DNA from: Anaerolineae bacterium
GTDB taxonomy: Bacteria; Chloroflexota; Anaerolineae; JAFGEY01
Direction: 5' to 3'
DNA length: 6,785 nucleotides
Assembly: GCA_016931365.1 (NCBI GenBank)
Contig: JAFGEY010000383.1
Span: 1 to 6,785, forward strand
The notes under the pieces are model-generated. The model searched no databases. It saw only the letters and a program-made list of their open reading frames with translations, and had not been told where the DNA came from. This document shows positions 5,082-6,785 of this stretch, piece after piece (within the stretch, counting starts at the first letter, position 1; every line of letters starts with the position of its first letter). A program made the position numbers and the translations under genes.

Positions 5082-5159
5082 CGTCAGAGATCAACACCAG
5101 AGCAGCATCACATAATTGATCAAACCATTTCACTAAACGACAAAAGGAGACGATCTACT

Positions 5160-6473
5160 ATGAAACGAACATTACTCAGCATTTTGCTCATCGCCATTTT
5201 GCTCTCAACTGGCGCTTCGATGACCCTGGCCGACGCCAGCATCGGCGTCAACGTGTTGCTGAACACGGCGATCACAGACGGCATCCTGGTTGAACTGGGG
5301 CGCTATGGCAAAGTATTGGATCTGCTGGTGGAGGTCAATGCCTTGACGATGAAAATCAAGGAAAGCCAGTTGAGCGCCATCCAGGCCTTGCCCTACGTGG
5401 CCGCCGCCAACCCCGATTCTGAACGCAAGGGCGCGCCGATCGACGCCGTACCCGCCGCCAACTTTGCGGATGGCTTGAGCACCTGGGACCTGGATGCAAT
5501 CAACGTCACCGACTTTGGATTTGACAATCGCCAAGTTGACTATGATGGTGAAGGTGTCTATGTCGCCGTGCTCGACACGGGTTTGGTAAACACCTGGCGC
5601 CAGTATTTCCCCGAGGAGCGCATCGCCGCCGAATATGCCAAATCCTTTGGCGGCGGCGGCGGCGAGCAAGGCAACGTTTCCGAACAGCCCAACAAATGGG
5701 AACGTGATACCAACTCGCATGGCACGCACGTGGTGAGCACGATCCTGGGCTATAGTCTGGGCGGCACTCCTATCAACGGCGTCGCACCGATGGCAAAGAT
5801 TATCCCGGTCAAGGTGCTCAACCAGAACGGCTCGGGCTGGTCGTCGGTTGTCGCACGGGGCATTACGTATATCGCCGAGCTCAAAGCGGAAGGCGGGCCA
5901 TTGCACGGTTCCCCGGTCGTGATCAATATGAGCCTGGGCGGTTCGGCGTTGGATGCGATGGAAAAGGCGGCCATCGACTATGCCATTTCGCAAGGCGTGA
6001 TTGTCGTCGCCTCGGCCGGCAACGAAGGCGAAGCGGGGATGGGCTATCCGGGCGCTTATGAGCCGGTCATCTCGGTTGCCGCTTCTGGTTGGGTTGGCGA
6101 ATGGCTCAACCCATACTGGTGGTACGCGCTGGACGTTGCTGATCCAACCAACCCGGCCGAGTTCTACATCACCGACTTTTCCAGCCGCGAACTGCCTGGA
6201 CAAGACCTGGACGTCGCAGCGCCCGGCTCCTGGGTGGTCGGCCCGTACCAGGTTAACAGCGGGCAGCTCAGCTACTACTATCTCGGCGGCACCTCGATGG
6301 CCAGCCCGCACGTGGCAGGTACAGTTGCGCTTATGCTGCAACAGAACCCCGGATTATCTGCCGCAGATGCAGAGAGCATTCTCGAGTCAACAGCGCTTGA
6401 TCTTGGATGGTCTGAAAACATTCAAGGCGATGGACAAATAGATGCTGCCGCAGCGTTGAAAACAACACCTTAG
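5160..6473 (+). CDS. Secreted subtilisin-family (S8) serine protease
   Basis: A 437-aa protein starting at ATG 5160 behind AAGGAG (5144-5149, 10 nt). The frame is open further upstream, but that would bury the signal peptide. Residues 1-26 are a Sec signal (AxA cleavage after LADA). About 27-100 is an I9-like inhibitory propeptide (VEVNALTMKIKESQLSAIQA at 58-77). The S8 domain runs about 105-437 with Asp139 in VAVLDTG (135-141), His187 in NSHGTHV (185-191), oxyanion Asn288 in ASAGNEG (284-290) and Ser379 in GGTSMASPHVAG (376-387). All catalytic residues are present, so it should be an active exported endopeptidase that matures by cleaving its own propeptide. There is no C-terminal accessory domain or sorting signal, so release to the medium is likely. 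Odd points: five identical GGC codons (Gly164-168, 5649-5663) between Asp and His, and a Trp-rich insert at 311-338. It has its own promoter and terminator. Confidence 0.97.
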   Translation: MKRTLLSILLIAILLSTGASMTLADASIGVNVLLNTAITDGILVELGRYGKVLDLLVEVNALTMKIKESQLSAIQALPYVAAANPDSERKGAPIDAVPAANFADGLSTWDLDAINVTDFGFDNRQVDYDGEGVYVAVLDTGLVNTWRQYFPEERIAAEYAKSFGGGGGEQGNVSEQPNKWERDTNSHGTHVVSTILGYSLGGTPINGVAPMAKIIPVKVLNQNGSGWSSVVARGITYIAELKAEGGPLHGSPVVINMSLGGSALDAMEKAAIDYAISQGVIVVASAGNEGEAGMGYPGAYEPVISVAASGWVGEWLNPYWWYALDVADPTNPAEFYITDFSSRELPGQDLDVAAPGSWVVGPYQVNSGQLSYYYLGGTSMASPHVAGTVALMLQQNPGLSAADAESILESTALDLGWSENIQGDGQIDAAAALKTTP

Positions 6474-6526
6474 TCTTATTTACTATCTCAGATGCAGCGA
6501 AGCAAGCTGCATGACAATTGCATAAA

Positions 6527-6562
6527 GAGAGGCCAGCGAATTGTCGCTGGCCTCTTCTTTTT
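6527..6562 (+). terminator. Intrinsic terminator after the subtilase gene
   Basis: AGAGGCCAGCGA (6528-6539) pairs with TCGCTGGCCTCT (6544-6555) around ATTG, a 12-bp GC-rich stem extendable by a G-U pair at 6527, followed by TTCTTTTT (6555-6562). It lies between convergent genes; the opposite side has only a short A-run, so it mainly serves the plus strand. Confidence 0.92.
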
Positions 6563-6584
6563 CTGTAGAAACATGCTCCCCAGG

Positions 6585-6785
6585 TTATGATAACAGCCTT
6601 TTCAGCATCTTGACCGCCTCTTTCGCACACGTGTCCGCATCCGGCAGCGGCATGGCCTCAATTGAGATATACCCCTGATAGTCCATCGCTTTTAACGTCT
6701 GAACGATGTGCCCAAAATCGATGTGCCCCGCGCCGGGGTACCAGCGGTTCGAGTCGGCGAAATGGACGTGAAAGAGCCGCGCCCC
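6585..6785 (-). CDS. Sugar phosphate isomerase/epimerase (TIM-barrel), C-terminal end only
   Basis: The last 66 residues of a minus-strand gene that begins beyond the right edge; the stop is TAA at 6587-6585. The visible part has HVHFADSNRWYPGAGHIDFG (6-25), the His-x-His...Asp-Ser-Asn-Arg...Gly-x-Gly-His-Ile-Asp-Phe pattern of the AP-endonuclease-2/xylose-isomerase-like barrel. It is closest in memory to D-tagatose/D-psicose 3-epimerase and hydroxypyruvate isomerase relatives. YISIEA (39-44) follows with the Glu43 typical of the last barrel strand, where family members bind a divalent metal. The substrate cannot be told from this fragment: ketose epimerases, IolO-type 5-keto-gluconate epimerases and uncharacterised members share these blocks. 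It is convergent with the protease gene and transcribed independently. Confidence 0.88.
   Translation of the reverse strand, partial: GARLFHVHFADSNRWYPGAGHIDFGHIVQTLKAMDYQGYISIEAMPLPDADTCAKEAVKMLKRLLS

Noticed and set aside
4887..5159. In-frame N-terminal extension of the protease
   Set aside because: It would start inside the preceding gene, cross a strong terminator and bury the signal peptide; ATG 5160 has a Shine-Dalgarno and gives a normal Sec signal.
5205..6341. A 378-codon open frame on the minus strand opposite the protease
   Set aside because: It lies wholly antisense to a protease with intact catalytic motifs, is rich in His/Arg/Asp as expected from reversed GC-rich codons, and has no domain-like pattern.
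1..6785. CRISPR arrays, tRNA/rRNA, insertion sequences, phage genes, attachment sites
   Set aside because: No regularly spaced repeats, cloverleaf, transposase, integrase or long terminal inverted repeats were seen on either strand.

Overview
The window is a compact, GC-rich bacterial segment (intergenic stretches are AT-richer) made of housekeeping genes on the left and secreted-protein genes on the right. The layout, the style of the GcvT and DivIC/FtsB-like proteins (including the Trp-rich tail of the latter) and the family of the secreted Cys-rich protein look most like Chloroflexota (Anaerolineae/Caldilineae-type). This is an impression from recalled family features; no search was run.

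Layout. (1) 1-1479, minus strand: rnc (RNase III), then a small unknown gene (about 72-78 aa, apparently carrying a one-base frameshift), then the start of gcvT (glycine cleavage T-protein, cut by the left edge). Short gaps (74 and 42 nt) suggest co-transcription. (2) 1480-1657: a divergent promoter region with back-to-back -10 elements. (3) 1658-3879, plus strand: a GTG-started polytopic membrane protein, a membrane-anchored SAM methyltransferase 25 nt downstream, and a separately promoted DivIC/FtsB-like division protein ending in a strong intrinsic terminator. (4) 3933-4297: a 365-nt regulatory region. It holds four 11-bp-spaced TT-rich repeats ending 10 nt before a TATAAT box, then a roughly 227-nt leader with a 16-codon open frame behind a near-perfect Shine-Dalgarno. 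Part of that small frame can pair with two alternative downstream partners, one of which overlaps the ribosome-binding site of the next gene. (5) 4298-4912: a secreted Cys-rich protein with a DxDxDG calcium-loop-like motif, closed by a strong terminator. (6) 4997-6562: promoter, leader with an orphan Shine-Dalgarno, a secreted subtilisin-family protease with intact catalytic residues, and a terminator. (7) 6585-6785, minus strand: the C-terminal end of a sugar isomerase/epimerase of the TIM-barrel family, cut by the right edge.

How it works together. The left cluster is RNA processing plus one-carbon metabolism, with no obvious pathway link. The membrane protein and the anchored methyltransferase probably act together at the membrane. 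The two secreted proteins sit next to each other as separate single-gene units with their own promoters and terminators. The most interesting candidate for undescribed biology is the regulatory region upstream of the Cys-rich secreted protein (operator-like repeats plus leader peptide). Next come the frameshifted small gene between rnc and gcvT and the RNase III that lacks one of the usual metal-binding aspartates. No CRISPR array, tRNA, rRNA, insertion sequence or prophage signal was seen.
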